Assembly (NCBI GenBank): GCA_021298315.1
Contig: JAJTFC010000019.1
Coordinates: 1-57,786, forward strand
Direction: 5' to 3'
DNA: 57,786 bases
From: Planctomycetaceae bacterium
GTDB lineage: Bacteria; Planctomycetota; Planctomycetia; Pirellulales; Pirellulaceae
Shown piece by piece: positions 8,658 through 17,543 of this stretch. Each line of letters begins with the position of its first letter. Within the stretch, counting starts at the first letter, position 1. The notes beneath the pieces are model-generated. The model ran no database searches. It was not told the DNA's origin and saw nothing but the letters and a program-made list of their open reading frames with translations. Both the position numbers and the translations under genes were made by a program.

Positions 8658-9593
8658 ATGACAGGAATCGATACGACCGCAGAAAAGCACAAGGTTTCCT
8701 TATACAGCGATTTTCTGCAGTTTCGTTTCCTAACAATTTTTGCACTCTTGTTTTATGCAGTATTGGGCGGAAATAGCGCACAGAAGCTGCTGGGCCAAGA
8801 TGAGGCTTGGGTCGAGCAGTCCGAGATTCTAAAAAGGATTGAAAAAAGTTTTTCGGATCCACCTTCCTGTAAAAAGATGGTCGATGATGGGAGGGTCTGG
8901 ATCCATCGCGATGAGCAAGCTGTCATTGTCGATGGTTACATTTGCCAAAGAACCGCTCCGTTAGAAATGTTCGCTTGCCCCATCGGAACCAAGGAGCACG
9001 AGTCGGTCGTAGCGGTGTTTGCCAAGTCCCGTTTTGTGCATGCATCGCTTCTTGCGGTGGGGGCAAATCCAGGAAAGCCCGTTGCGTTTGAACCTAGATT
9101 CACACCTGCCAGCGGTACAACCATTCGAGTTTATGCCCTGTGGCACAATGAGAAAGGGGAGACTCAAGCGACCTTGGCCCAACACTGGATACGTCAAACA
9201 GGAACGAAAAAGCCGATGCTCTGGGATTGGGTATTTGCTGGAAGCAAAATTTATAAAGATCCCGAAACTGGCAAGGAAACTTACATGGGTGACGGTGGTG
9301 AACTTTTAAGCGTAGCCAACTTCATGACATCCACGATGGATGTATCTGTCAAAAGCGATGCGGCCAATTCCGGACTGGTTTTTGAAGCCTACACCGACAA
9401 GATCCCAAAGCGTTTCACGCCCGTGAGATTGGTCCTAGTCTTGAGCGACGAGGCCCCTTATGCTGAGGACGTTTCCGAAAAAGAAAAAGAAAAGAACACC
9501 GATGCTGCCCAAAGTGAGCCAGAGTTGCCCAAGCACTTGAAAGCCCAGGTGCCCAAGCGTCTCTTGGAATTCCTACCGCCTAAGAAAACTTGA
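8658..9593 (+). CDS. YdjY domain-containing secreted or membrane-anchored protein
   Basis: 311 residues. An N-terminal hydrophobic segment (LTIFALLFYAVLGGNSAQ) acts as a signal peptide or anchor after a basic lead. The body carries the YdjY-domain pattern common in planctomycetes: ACPIGTKEHESVVAV, LLAVGANPGKPV, the AQHWIRQTGTKKPM strand, WDWVFAGSK, and the C-terminal FEAYTDKIPKRFTPVRLVLV. The biochemical role of the domain is not known. A Glu/Lys-rich stretch and the tail PKRLLEFLPPKKT follow. The ATG at 8658 is preferred to the upstream frame extension. The stop is one base from the pyrF start, so the pair is co-translated. Confidence 0.85.
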   Translation: MTGIDTTAEKHKVSLYSDFLQFRFLTIFALLFYAVLGGNSAQKLLGQDEAWVEQSEILKRIEKSFSDPPSCKKMVDDGRVWIHRDEQAVIVDGYICQRTAPLEMFACPIGTKEHESVVAVFAKSRFVHASLLAVGANPGKPVAFEPRFTPASGTTIRVYALWHNEKGETQATLAQHWIRQTGTKKPMLWDWVFAGSKIYKDPETGKETYMGDGGELLSVANFMTSTMDVSVKSDAANSGLVFEAYTDKIPKRFTPVRLVLVLSDEAPYAEDVSEKEKEKNTDAAQSEPELPKHLKAQVPKRLLEFLPPKKT

Positions 9594-9594
9594 T

Positions 9595-10497
9595 ATGACC
9601 CCATTTGGACAACGACTTGCTGAGGCTGTTACTCGGAAGAAGAATCCCGTTTGCGTCGGAATCGACCCTCGTGCAAACTCACTCCCCGAGGGGCTAAGGC
9701 CTGGATCGAATGCCGATCTCGAATCGATCGTCGAAGCTGTACAGGCATTTTGTTTCGAGGTCATCGATGCGGTGTGCGATTTGGTTCCGGTGGTTAAACC
9801 CCAAGCGGCATTCTTTGAGGAACTCGGGCCCCTTGGGATGGTGGCGCTGCACAAGACGGTGCGTTACGCAAGCCAGCGAGGTTTGTTGGTGATCATGGAT
9901 GCCAAGCGGGGTGATATCGGTACAACGGCCGCTGCCTATGCGAATGCTTACTTAGGATCTGGATCTCCAGGCACGACGCAATACAGCCCATGGGGCGGCG
10001 ATGCACTAACGGTCAATCCTTATCTTGGTGCTGACACACTAGAGCCCTTCACCCAGCGCTGTGCTTCGAGTGGCTCAGGACTTTTTGTTTTGGTTAAAAC
10101 CTCGAATCCTGGAAGCAGTTTTTTTCAGGATCAAAAGCTCCAGGACGGCAGAACGGTCAGCGAAAAAATCGCCGATCATGTACAAGCTTTATCGCACGCG
10201 ACGCGAGGTGAGCTCGGCTATGGTGATATTGGAGCCGTCGTCGGAGCGACTTACCCCAAAGAGCTTGAAGCGATGCGCCAGCGTATGCCTAGCACTTGGA
10301 TTTTGATCCCCGGTTACGGAGCCCAAGGAGGCTCGGCTAAGGATGTCAAGCTTGGACTCGATTCGCGAGGGCTCGGCGCAATCGTCAACTCTTCGCGTGG
10401 AATCATCTTCGCTTACGAACAGCCCAAGTATCAGGCATCCACGTGGACGTCTGCCGTGCGGAACGCTACGCTCGATATGATCGAGGCTCTGAGCTAA
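9595..10497 (+). CDS. pyrF: Orotidine-5'-phosphate decarboxylase, type 2
   Basis: 300 residues. Catalyses OMP to UMP, the last step of de novo pyrimidine synthesis, in the cytosol. The length and the VCVGIDPR start followed by VVKPQAAFFEELG mark the longer type-2 (PyrF2) family. The catalytic Asp-Lys-Asp set is in MDAKRGDIGTT (D102, K104, D107). The phosphate-binding end is present as IPGYGAQGGSAKDVKLGLD and IVNSSRGI. The ATG lies one base after the YdjY stop codon, so translation is probably coupled. It faces the TM2 gene with only 8 bp between the stops. Confidence 0.96.
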   Translation: MTPFGQRLAEAVTRKKNPVCVGIDPRANSLPEGLRPGSNADLESIVEAVQAFCFEVIDAVCDLVPVVKPQAAFFEELGPLGMVALHKTVRYASQRGLLVIMDAKRGDIGTTAAAYANAYLGSGSPGTTQYSPWGGDALTVNPYLGADTLEPFTQRCASSGSGLFVLVKTSNPGSSFFQDQKLQDGRTVSEKIADHVQALSHATRGELGYGDIGAVVGATYPKELEAMRQRMPSTWILIPGYGAQGGSAKDVKLGLDSRGLGAIVNSSRGIIFAYEQPKYQASTWTSAVRNATLDMIEALS

Positions 10498-10505
10498 CAA
10501 GTGGC

Positions 10506-10964
10506 TTAGAACCACTCCTTTCTCTCGACACCATAAGTCTGATAGAAAGCATCGTCTGGCATCGTTAGATAAATAATCCCTTCGATCAATCCGATGACCT
10601 GCATGCTCATCAGACCAAAGATGGGTACGATCAGGCATGGGGTCAACACGACGCACGAGAGAGTTACCACCAGCATAATGATGCCAGCGTTACTGAGCCC
10701 AAGGATGAATTTATGAATCCCCAATGAGCCAAGAAGGATTCCGCAGATACCTGCTGGAACCTTCTTGCCAACAAAGTCTCGATACTCTTGATCGACTTCG
10801 TATTCATTTGAGCCAGAGACGCCTCGAGCCGATGGGTCCCTGGGTCTGGCCATAGGGACTGGAATATGAAATTTCCCCGTGCATTTTGGGCAATCGGAAA
10901 GCGATCCAGCTTCGGATGGATGAACCGTAAGGATCGCTTGGCAATGCGGGCAATTGACTTCCAT
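10506..10964 (-). CDS. Zinc-ribbon plus TM2 domain membrane protein
   Basis: About 152 residues. An MJ0042-like zinc ribbon at the N-terminus (CPHCQAIL, then CPKCTGKF) is followed by a linker and a TM2 domain with two hydrophobic helices. The TM2 signature is LGSLGIHKFILGLSNAGI, then IFGLMSMQVIGLIEGIIYL. Such proteins are probable membrane sensors or scaffolds of unknown function. I prefer the ATG at 10964 because AAGG lies eight bases upstream; an ATG at 11009 in the same frame would add 15 residues and lacks such a site. It is transcribed alone, toward pyrF. Confidence 0.85.
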   Translation of the reverse strand: MEVNCPHCQAILTVHPSEAGSLSDCPKCTGKFHIPVPMARPRDPSARGVSGSNEYEVDQEYRDFVGKKVPAGICGILLGSLGIHKFILGLSNAGIIMLVVTLSCVVLTPCLIVPIFGLMSMQVIGLIEGIIYLTMPDDAFYQTYGVERKEWF

Positions 10965-11109
10965 AGGATTGACCTTATCTCGGATCGTTACCTTTAGCTC
11001 TCTGCTCATGATAGCCTAGTGCATATTGCACGGCTTGGGCCGAATCGATACCTTGAAGGAATTCCTTTCCAAAAAGTTCTTTTTTTCTGCAAGAGCCGAG
11101 AGTCGATCG

Positions 11110-11841
11110 ATGAAATACGGAATGAATTTATTAAAACTCGATGCGATCGGACTGCGGCGAACGGGCGTTACGGTTCGAAATGTCGATGACAATCCGATTA
11201 GTCCCGATGCATCGATTCGTCGCAAAGGTGTCGAGCTCAACAAGCGAACGCTTGACTGCTGCGCAGCGGCGGGGGTCGAGACGATTGTCGGACCGTTTCA
11301 TTCCGCCTTGGGTTATTTTTCCGGAGCAGGGCCGACCACAGACGAGTGGAAGTGGGGAATCGAGAGCATGACTTCTGTCGCTGAACATGCAGCGAAGGTC
11401 GGAGTGATGCTCGGCGTGGAACCTTTGAACCGCTTCGAATGCTACTTTCTCAACGCTCAAGCCGATGCGGCGGAATTTTGTCGGCAGGTCAATCATCCCA
11501 ACTGCCGCATGATGTACGACACCTTCCATTCGAACATCGAAGAGAAGAGTGTTAGCAAAGCGATTCATGACATCCAAGATATGCTCTGTCATATCCACAT
11601 CAGTGAGAACGATCGGAGCACTCCGGGGGCTGGCAACGTGCGATGGGACGAAAACTTTGACGCTATTGGCCAGATCGGCTATGACGGTTGGTTGGTGATC
11701 GAAGCATTCGGGCTTGCACTACCTGAGCTAGCTGCGGCGACACGTATCTGGCGGCGGATGTTTGACGACGAGCTGACGCTGGCCAAGGAGGGTTTAGAGT
11801 TCATGAAGGAGCAGGTGGCCAAGCGATGCAAAAAAGGATAA
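11110..11841 (+). CDS. Ketose-3-epimerase-like TIM-barrel protein with N-terminal internal deletion
   Basis: 243 residues; related D-psicose/tagatose 3-epimerases have about 285-290. The first residues (MKYGMNLL) are the normal family start. They are joined directly to LDAIGLRRTGVTVRN, which normally lies about 46 residues later. Everything downstream is intact: the metal ligands correspond to E104 (GVEPLNRFE), D137 (MYDTFHSN), H161 (CHIHISEND) and E198 (VIEAFG). Their spacings closely match the Agrobacterium enzyme (E150, D183, H209, E244). Loss of the first beta-alpha units should break the barrel, so this is a remnant or a reworked enzyme. The 3' end overlaps the C25 peptidase gene by 16 bp. 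Confidence 0.8.
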   Translation: MKYGMNLLKLDAIGLRRTGVTVRNVDDNPISPDASIRRKGVELNKRTLDCCAAAGVETIVGPFHSALGYFSGAGPTTDEWKWGIESMTSVAEHAAKVGVMLGVEPLNRFECYFLNAQADAAEFCRQVNHPNCRMMYDTFHSNIEEKSVSKAIHDIQDMLCHIHISENDRSTPGAGNVRWDENFDAIGQIGYDGWLVIEAFGLALPELAAATRIWRRMFDDELTLAKEGLEFMKEQVAKRCKKG

Positions 11842-13502
11842 CTTCGGTTCGGTTTCTTCTGGCCGCATGGTGCATCGTCGGAATGATCGAGCTTTCTGGA
11901 AAACTCATCGCTCAGACGACTCCAGAAAATAAACCGTCGGTCATCTTAGTTCGCCCGGCAACATGGGGTCCCTGGCTAGCCCAGTGGAAAGCTTACCGAA
12001 GCTCGCAGTACCAATTTGCCGAAGTGGATTCGGTCGCCAGTTCGATTCAGTTGCGAGGGCAGATCGCAAAAGCCATATCCAATTGTAGCACGCCGGCCGT
12101 TGCGATTCTTTTATGTGGCGATGCGGCCCTTGAGGTCGCACCCAAGAAGTGGCAATCTCTGACACCTGGAATCGTGCTAAAGACGGAGATTCAGCTTGGG
12201 GAACTGACGACCAAAGAGCTCTGTACCGATGCGCTCTATGGCGATTTGGATCAAGATGGATGTCCAGACATTGCCGTTGGTAGGTTGCCAGCAAAGACTC
12301 CTGAGGAGCTCAAGCGGATGCTTCAGCGAAGCATCGACTATGAGTCGATTGCTCCAGGCCCATGGAACGATACGGTTCATGTCACTGCCGGGGTGGGTGG
12401 TTTTGGATTCCTTGCAGATACAGCCATCGAGACCGTCACGCGACGTTTTCTAACCGAGGGAATTCCGTCTTATTTCAAAATGAATGTTACGGTTGCAAGC
12501 TGCACGAGCACTTATTGTCCCAACCCATGGAAGCTTCGAGAGGCTTACATCGATCGGATCAATCAGGGTGGATTGTTTTGGGTTTATATCGGGCATGGTC
12601 AAGTCGATCAATTGGATCATTTCCGGGTTTCTAAGGATTGGTTGCCTATCGGCCAGTCGACCGATGCAGCGAGATTTCGCTGCCAGAATCGACCGCCAAT
12701 CGCTTTGATGCTGGCTTGCTTGACCGGAGCTTACGACGCTCGTGTGGATTGTTTTTCTGAGCAGCTTCTTGCTCAACCTCAAGGTCCAATCGCCGTCATC
12801 AGTGGATCTCGTGTGACGATGCCTTATGGGCTCAGTCAGTTTTCTAGCGAATTGATCAATGGTTGTTTCCGCGATCGAATCGAGACCCTTGGGGAACTGG
12901 TTCTCCAGGCCAAGCGTCGAGTTTGGCTCGATGATGAAGAAGACATGGCAGAAACAAACACCAGTGAAACTTCAGCAAACGAGGTTGTCGATATCCGCAA
13001 GCGTTACCGAAAGATCGTTACCGAGATGGCCCAGGCACTCAATCCCAGCGACCACGATTTGACCCTCGAACGACGGGAGCATGTAAGGCTCATGAATCTC
13101 CTCGGAGACCCGCTGCTGAAGATCCCTTATCCAAATCCGCTGGAGTTTGAGGTTCCAAGCAGAGCCATTAGCGGTGAGATTCTTAAAATATCTGGTACAT
13201 CGAGCCAAGCCGGCAGGTTGATCGTCGAACTGTCCTTGGTACGCGATCGCGTGCCAGAGAGTGTCTCGGCCTTGAGGGTCTATCAAGGGACAGAGCAAGA
13301 CCACCAGCAGATGGATCAGAATTATCAACAGAGCAATCGGCTGACTGTCGAGCGGATCGAGCGATCGATCGAAGCAGGATCCTTTGAAATCGATTTGCAA
13401 ATACCTCCAGGTTACTCGGGCCGCTATGTGGTTTCCGGTTATGTTTACGGTGATCAAGAATGGCTGGTTGGAACGAAGAAACTGTTGATTCGGAAGCCGT
13501 AA
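11826..13502 (+). CDS. Secreted C25 (gingipain-like) cysteine peptidase family protein
   Basis: 558 residues with an N-terminal signal peptide (VRFLLAAWCIVGMIELSG, probable cut after KLIAQ). The caspase-like C25 fold is indicated by YGDLDQDGCPDIAVGRLP, the catalytic His in VYIGHGQ (H257) and the catalytic Cys in LACLTGAYD (C298), followed by GPIAVISGSRVTMPYG. The C-terminal 150 residues look like an Ig-like beta domain, as in gingipains. The extracytoplasmic substrate is unknown. The ATG overlaps the 3' end of the epimerase-like gene and the TAA overlaps the next ATG (TAATG), so three genes form a tight operon. Confidence 0.85.
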   Translation: MQKRITSVRFLLAAWCIVGMIELSGKLIAQTTPENKPSVILVRPATWGPWLAQWKAYRSSQYQFAEVDSVASSIQLRGQIAKAISNCSTPAVAILLCGDAALEVAPKKWQSLTPGIVLKTEIQLGELTTKELCTDALYGDLDQDGCPDIAVGRLPAKTPEELKRMLQRSIDYESIAPGPWNDTVHVTAGVGGFGFLADTAIETVTRRFLTEGIPSYFKMNVTVASCTSTYCPNPWKLREAYIDRINQGGLFWVYIGHGQVDQLDHFRVSKDWLPIGQSTDAARFRCQNRPPIALMLACLTGAYDARVDCFSEQLLAQPQGPIAVISGSRVTMPYGLSQFSSELINGCFRDRIETLGELVLQAKRRVWLDDEEDMAETNTSETSANEVVDIRKRYRKIVTEMAQALNPSDHDLTLERREHVRLMNLLGDPLLKIPYPNPLEFEVPSRAISGEILKISGTSSQAGRLIVELSLVRDRVPESVSALRVYQGTEQDHQQMDQNYQQSNRLTVERIERSIEAGSFEIDLQIPPGYSGRYVVSGYVYGDQEWLVGTKKLLIRKP

Positions 13503-14314
13503 TGAATCTTGTGAGTATCGGTTCGATCGAGGATCCCCGCTTGGATCCCTACCGAAATCTTAGAACCACCAATTTGACCCGATTCAGCGGACGGTTCATC
13601 GCCGAGAGCAGACCGCTTGTGCAACGACTCTTGGCCAGCCAGCTTGAGGTTGAATCGATTTTGGTCGATCAGGAGGATCTCCCGCAAGCAATCCCGTGGC
13701 TACCGTCGGATGTACCGATCTTGGTCATTCCTCATGAGCTAGTGGCTGATTTGATCGGCTTTGATTTCCACCGTGGTTTTATGGCTTGTGGGATCCGACC
13801 TCCAATGCCCAAGTGGGAACCGCAAGAGCATTGGAACGAACGAGGCTGTAGGTCCGACTGGAACGCTGTGATGCTCGTTGGGGTTCAAGACCCTGAGAAC
13901 ATGGGTTCGATTTTTCGCTCGTGTGCTGCACTTGGAATCAGGGACGTTGTTTTGGGTCCCAATTGTGTCGACCCCTTTGCTCGCCGGGTATTGCGAGTCT
14001 CGATGGGCAACGCTTTCAAGCTTTCCTTTTATCGAACAGAGCAGGTAGCTGATACATTGAAATCTGCCAGTCAAGTTGGTATTGAATCTTTGGCGGCCTG
14101 TTTGTCGGCAAAAAGTATCGAGTTGACCCAATACCGTCGGAGCGGTCCAACGTTGGTCTTATTTGGAAACGAGGCTCACGGATTGCCCGAGGAGTGCATC
14201 GAGCTTTGTTCCAAGGGGATTCGCATCGACATGGCGATGGGAACCGATTCGCTCAATGTGAGCGTCGCTGCCGGAATACTGCTCCACTATGTATGCCGAA
14301 TCGCCGACCAATAG
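13502..14314 (+). CDS. SpoU/TrmH family RNA 2'-O-methyltransferase
   Basis: 270 residues. SPOUT-fold enzymes methylate ribose 2'-OH in rRNA or tRNA using SAM. An N-terminal substrate-binding domain (about 1-115) precedes the trefoil-knot domain with motif 1 VGVQDPENMGSIFRSCAALG, motif 2 LVLFGNEAHGLPEE and motif 3 GTDSLNVSVAAGILLHY. The Asn/Arg in motif 1 and the DSLNVSVA knot are intact. The exact target nucleotide cannot be assigned. The ATG at 13502 is preferred over an upstream frame extension because it overlaps the C25 stop (TAATG). Confidence 0.9.
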   Translation: MNLVSIGSIEDPRLDPYRNLRTTNLTRFSGRFIAESRPLVQRLLASQLEVESILVDQEDLPQAIPWLPSDVPILVIPHELVADLIGFDFHRGFMACGIRPPMPKWEPQEHWNERGCRSDWNAVMLVGVQDPENMGSIFRSCAALGIRDVVLGPNCVDPFARRVLRVSMGNAFKLSFYRTEQVADTLKSASQVGIESLAACLSAKSIELTQYRRSGPTLVLFGNEAHGLPEECIELCSKGIRIDMAMGTDSLNVSVAAGILLHYVCRIADQ

Positions 14315-14331
14315 GAATAGACGACCAACGG

Positions 14332-14485
14332 GGCCGTAGGCCCAGTAAACCCGAAGTGTCAACGAGGAAGCACTCGAGTGTGCGTCATGCGAAGCCATCG
14401 GCCGTGTCCTATCGCTGCCTCCCTCACGGTTCGGGTTACTAGCCACTGGCCGTAGGCCCAGTAACCCGAAGTGTCAACGAGGAAG
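14332..14485. repeat. Palindromic intergenic repeat, two direct copies
   Basis: Two nearly identical 38-39 bp copies (14332-14370 and 14448-14485) begin GGCCGTAGGCCCAGTAA and end GTCAACGAGGAAG; they differ by one A. Copy 2 is the right half of a perfect 11-bp inverted repeat, TTCGGGTTACT (14430-14440) with AGTAACCCGAA (14460-14470). A nested GGCC-GTA-GGCC hairpin lies in its loop. It lies between converging genes, so it may act as a transcription end, or it is a mobile palindromic repeat. Confidence 0.85.
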
Positions 14486-14493
14486 TCGATCGA

Positions 14494-15489
14494 TTAGTTA
14501 TCCAAAGTGGCTGTTTCTTGGCCTGCGATCGATGCAACCGCTTTGAGGATAGCCTTGTCGGCGTTGTAGCTGACGGTTCGTATCGATCCGTCGGTCATGA
14601 CTGCATTCCAACCGGGAATGTGGGCGCTGCCAAAGTCGTGGCAGGAGGTGCAACTATCTGGTATATCGGAGTGCGTCCCTCGAGCGATAAACCGTACGTA
14701 GGAATTGGTAACACCGTGATACTCGGGCAGGCCTGCGAGCGGGGCCCGGTCACCGTAGTCGCTTCCGGTCTTGTAGCGAATCGAACTCATCGCTTTTTCA
14801 CCCAAGAAGATCGTTGTGCTGGTTCCATCGGTGATTTCCTTCATTTGGGTCTTGTTACCTAGAGACCAAACGCCCGGTTGTTCGAGATCAATGCCGGCAT
14901 TGTTTGGATCGGTACTCAAGGCTGCACCGCCGCACATGGCATAATCGGTCCGTGCACCGTAAGGCCCGTACTTGTCTGCGAAAGGAGCTAGAAGTGGATA
15001 AGACTTCGCATCGCGTCGACTTGGGCAAATGAAGCCAGGAACCACGGCTTCGATGAACGAATAATCGCTTTGGGAAATGGGCACCGCTCCGGGAACCGTG
15101 TCGCAGATGCGTCGAAGGTTTTGTCCGAGTTGGTCTTGTTCCATATGGGGCATGATCTGGACCATCCAAGGAACTCCGCGTTTGTCTGGTCGGTAGAATC
15201 CTCCGACCATGTTGACTGCAAGGGGAGCCGGTTCGCCGGCATAACCAGGAAGTCGCTTATTGGCTGACTCGTAGTTGTGAGCAGCCAAAACAACTTGTCG
15301 CATCCGGTTTTGGCAATCGGCTCTGCGAGCCGCCTCGCGGGCCGCTTGCACTGCAGGCAATAGCAATCCAACCAAGACACCGATGATCGCGATGACTACC
15401 AACAACTCGACCAATGTAAATCCTCGACGAACGTTGAGGCGGCCTGGGTTGCCGCCAAGGTTCGTTGTCGACAAGCATGAATAAGACAT
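14494..15489 (-). CDS. DUF1559 domain prepilin-like protein
   Basis: 331 residues. The N-terminus is a type IV prepilin/pseudopilin signal (RRGFTLVELLVVIAIIGVLV) with the cleavage Gly-Phe and Glu+5. The conserved PAVQAAREAARRADCQNRM follows and leads into the DUF1559 domain. The family's C-terminal signature is present as FGSAHIPGWNAVMTDGSIR. Such proteins are expanded to dozens of copies in planctomycete genomes; they are presumably surface or pseudopilus-like, with no defined role. GGAG eight bases before the ATG supports the start. It is a single gene with a 318-bp upstream region. Confidence 0.95.
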   Translation of the reverse strand: MSYSCLSTTNLGGNPGRLNVRRGFTLVELLVVIAIIGVLVGLLLPAVQAAREAARRADCQNRMRQVVLAAHNYESANKRLPGYAGEPAPLAVNMVGGFYRPDKRGVPWMVQIMPHMEQDQLGQNLRRICDTVPGAVPISQSDYSFIEAVVPGFICPSRRDAKSYPLLAPFADKYGPYGARTDYAMCGGAALSTDPNNAGIDLEQPGVWSLGNKTQMKEITDGTSTTIFLGEKAMSSIRYKTGSDYGDRAPLAGLPEYHGVTNSYVRFIARGTHSDIPDSCTSCHDFGSAHIPGWNAVMTDGSIRTVSYNADKAILKAVASIAGQETATLDN

Positions 15490-15807
15490 TGTCAGACTCC
15501 AAATGAAGTGAGAAGCAAGGAAGATTAGAAAAACAAAAATGTGAGAAAAGAATCCAAAGGGATCATTGGTTCCAAAAATGTGTATGCAACCAAGATTCCC
15601 CTTAGAGGTAATTTAGCGGGTCAAAAAACCGCTCCGCAACAAGATTTCCTAGGGTGTGTGAAGAAATAATGAAAATATTTGCCTTCTTTCTACACTGAAG
15701 CGACCCCTCGCCATTGGCCATTGGATGCCTTGAGTAGATGGCTTGGATCTGTTTGTCCAGGGTGTTAAAGAGAATAGAAACCCAAGAAAATTCAGAGGAA
15801 ATCGATT
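15490..15807. other. Divergent intergenic region between DUF1559 gene and bcp
   Basis: A 318-bp AT-rich gap that must contain both promoters. A small hairpin (AGCGG-gtcaaaaaa-CCGCT, near 15617-15635) is visible, without a T-run on either side. I cannot assign the -35 and -10 boxes with confidence. No tRNA or small gene is seen. Confidence 0.4.
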
Positions 15808-16290
15808 ATGTCCGATTGGTTAGAAGTAGGTTCGAAAGCTCCCGCGTTTACCCTTTTGGACGCAGAGGGCAAGAAAGTGAAGTTGTCGGATTTCAAAGGT
15901 TCACCGGTGGTGCTTTACTTTTATCCTAAGGATGATACGCCTGGGTGCACCAAGGAGGCTTGTGCATTCCGGGATCGTTCCGCAGAGCTCAAAAAGCTCG
16001 GGGCGGTCGTCCTAGGAGTCAGTCCCGACACTCCTGCATCGCATACGAAGTTCCGAGACAAGTACTCGCTGAATTTCCCGCTGCTTGCCGATGAATCCCA
16101 CGAAGTTGCCGAGAAGTTCGGTGCTTGGAGGGAAAAGAACATGTACGGCAAAAAGTCGATGGGAATCCAACGCAGCACCTATCTGATCGACGGCCAGGGC
16201 AAAGTGGCTTATGTTTGGAAAAAAGTCAGTGTCGATGGTCACGATCAGCAGGTCCTAGAGGCCTTGCAGGAGCTCACGGCTTCGGATTAG
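15808..16290 (+). CDS. bcp: Thioredoxin-dependent thiol peroxidase, Bcp/PrxQ type
   Basis: 160 residues. Reduces hydrogen peroxide and organic hydroperoxides with thioredoxin as donor. The peroxidatic Cys47 and resolving Cys52 lie in [15 protein letters not shown], the 2-Cys PrxQ spacing. Other family marks are [11 protein letters not shown] upstream, [15 protein letters not shown], and the [10 protein letters not shown] strand. Length is typical. AGAGGAAA eight bases before the ATG is a good ribosome binding site. The gene points the same way as dapB but is separated from it by 67 bp. Confidence 0.96.
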   Translation: MSDWLEVGSKAPAFTLLDAEGKKVKLSDFKGSPVVLYFYPKDDTPGCTKEACAFRDRSAELKKLGAVVLGVSPDTPASHTKFRDKYSLNFPLLADESHEVAEKFGAWREKNMYGKKSMGIQRSTYLIDGQGKVAYVWKKVSVDGHDQQVLEALQELTASD

Positions 16291-16357
16291 ATACCGTCTT
16301 AGGCCCCCGCTATTTGGTGAATGGGAGCCTTTAGCAATTCGTAAGAAAAGGTTATCT

Positions 16358-17158
16358 ATGTCCTCGAAGCTTTCATTGGTCATCCACGGTGCATCGGGTC
16401 GCAATGGCAAACGGCTTATTGCCCTTGGCTCAGGGGATCCTCAAGTCCAACTCGTCGGTGCTTTGGTGCGTTCGGGTTCCCCAGCCTGCGGGCACGATGC
16501 TGGAAGTTTCTCGGGGACTAACCCGATCGGACTTGAGATCACCCATCGATGGCCTTCTCAGTTCGATTGCGTCATCGATTTCTCCAGTCCCGAGGGATGT
16601 ATGGCCGCCTTGGATCAGTGCCTCAAGACTCGTTCGAGCATCGTTATCGCCACGACGGGTCTGGAAAGCTCGCATATTCAAGCCATCGAGCAGGCTTCAA
16701 AAAGTATTCCGATTTGTTTGGCTCCCAATACCAGTGTCGCAGTCAACATTGGAATGAAACTCGTCGAGCAGGCCGCCAAGGCCTTCAAGGATGTGCCTGG
16801 AGGTGCCGACGTCGAGATCATCGAAAGGCATCATCGCTTCAAAGAAGACAGCCCCAGTGGCACGGCGATCAAGCTCGGTCAAATCATCGCCAAGGAAATG
16901 GGTATCGATCGACACGTACACGGCCGACAAGGGATGATAGGCAAGCGACCTCACAATGAGATCGGCTATCATGCTCTACGGGTTGGTGATGATGTCGGCC
17001 AACACACGGTGGTCTTCGGGATGATGGGTGAGTTGGTCGAAATCCGAGTCGCTGCATCGAACCGAGACAGCTATGCCACCGGAGCGATCTCTGCAGCGAA
17101 ATACTTGCAAGGCAAAACGCCTAGGCTTTACTCGATGGCCGACGTGCTGGGGCTCTAG
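16358..17158 (+). CDS. dapB: 4-hydroxy-tetrahydrodipicolinate reductase
   Basis: 266 residues. NAD(P)H-dependent step of the diaminopimelate/lysine pathway, feeding peptidoglycan and lysine. The nucleotide site GASGRNGKRL replaces the more usual GRMG. The CVIDFSSPEG, IATTGLES and APNTSVAVN segments and the catalytic EIIERHHRFKEDSPSGTA are all present; the last carries the His pair, the Lys and the SGTA phosphate loop. The usual His near GELVEIRVAASNRDSY is absent in this copy. AAAGG lies ahead of the ATG. Three bases separate its stop from the next gene, so the two are probably co-transcribed. Confidence 0.95.
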   Translation: MSSKLSLVIHGASGRNGKRLIALGSGDPQVQLVGALVRSGSPACGHDAGSFSGTNPIGLEITHRWPSQFDCVIDFSSPEGCMAALDQCLKTRSSIVIATTGLESSHIQAIEQASKSIPICLAPNTSVAVNIGMKLVEQAAKAFKDVPGGADVEIIERHHRFKEDSPSGTAIKLGQIIAKEMGIDRHVHGRQGMIGKRPHNEIGYHALRVGDDVGQHTVVFGMMGELVEIRVAASNRDSYATGAISAAKYLQGKTPRLYSMADVLGL

Positions 17159-17161
17159 TCC

Positions 17162-17530
17162 ATGGCCAGATGCGACCAAGGATACCTCTGCAGGATCTGT
17201 AAAGAAGAAGTCGAGAGACTCTCCGAGAGCGAGTTGTACTTGAGATTCGTTATCGGTGAGATTGATCCTGAGGTTTTGCATCTGACGCCCGAATGCCATT
17301 TGGTTTGCAATCCGGTCTTTGCCCAATTCATCGAGGACCAACGATTCGATGGCCCTGCTTGTGTGCAGGAAGGTTTTCGCAAGGAGGATCTCGATCCATG
17401 CTATGTTGTCAAGCGACAAGAAATCGTCACTCGCGGCTTCCGTCGGCTTTTGGAAATCCAATCCAACCGCAAGAGCTTTCCGCAGGTTCAAGACTACTTG
17501 CTCGAAGAGTTCAAGGGCAAGTGGAAGTAA
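17162..17530 (+). CDS. Conserved hypothetical protein downstream of dapB
   Basis: 122 residues, cytosolic. It opens with a CRICKEEVERLSESELYLRF block, then VIGEIDPEVLHLTPECHLVC and a helical C-terminus. Two Cys in CRIC, with Cys near CHLVCNP, could bind a metal, but the pattern is not a classic zinc finger. The function is not known to me. The ATG is three bases after the dapB stop. It faces dnaA with a 13-bp gap. Confidence 0.75.
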   Translation: MARCDQGYLCRICKEEVERLSESELYLRFVIGEIDPEVLHLTPECHLVCNPVFAQFIEDQRFDGPACVQEGFRKEDLDPCYVVKRQEIVTRGFRRLLEIQSNRKSFPQVQDYLLEEFKGKWK

Positions 17531-17543
17531 GGGTGCCGGGAGT

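Noticed and set aside
13460..13501. Earlier ATG start for the SpoU methyltransferase
   Set aside because: It lies inside the C25 peptidase gene; the ATG at 13502 overlaps that gene's stop and begins the conserved fold.
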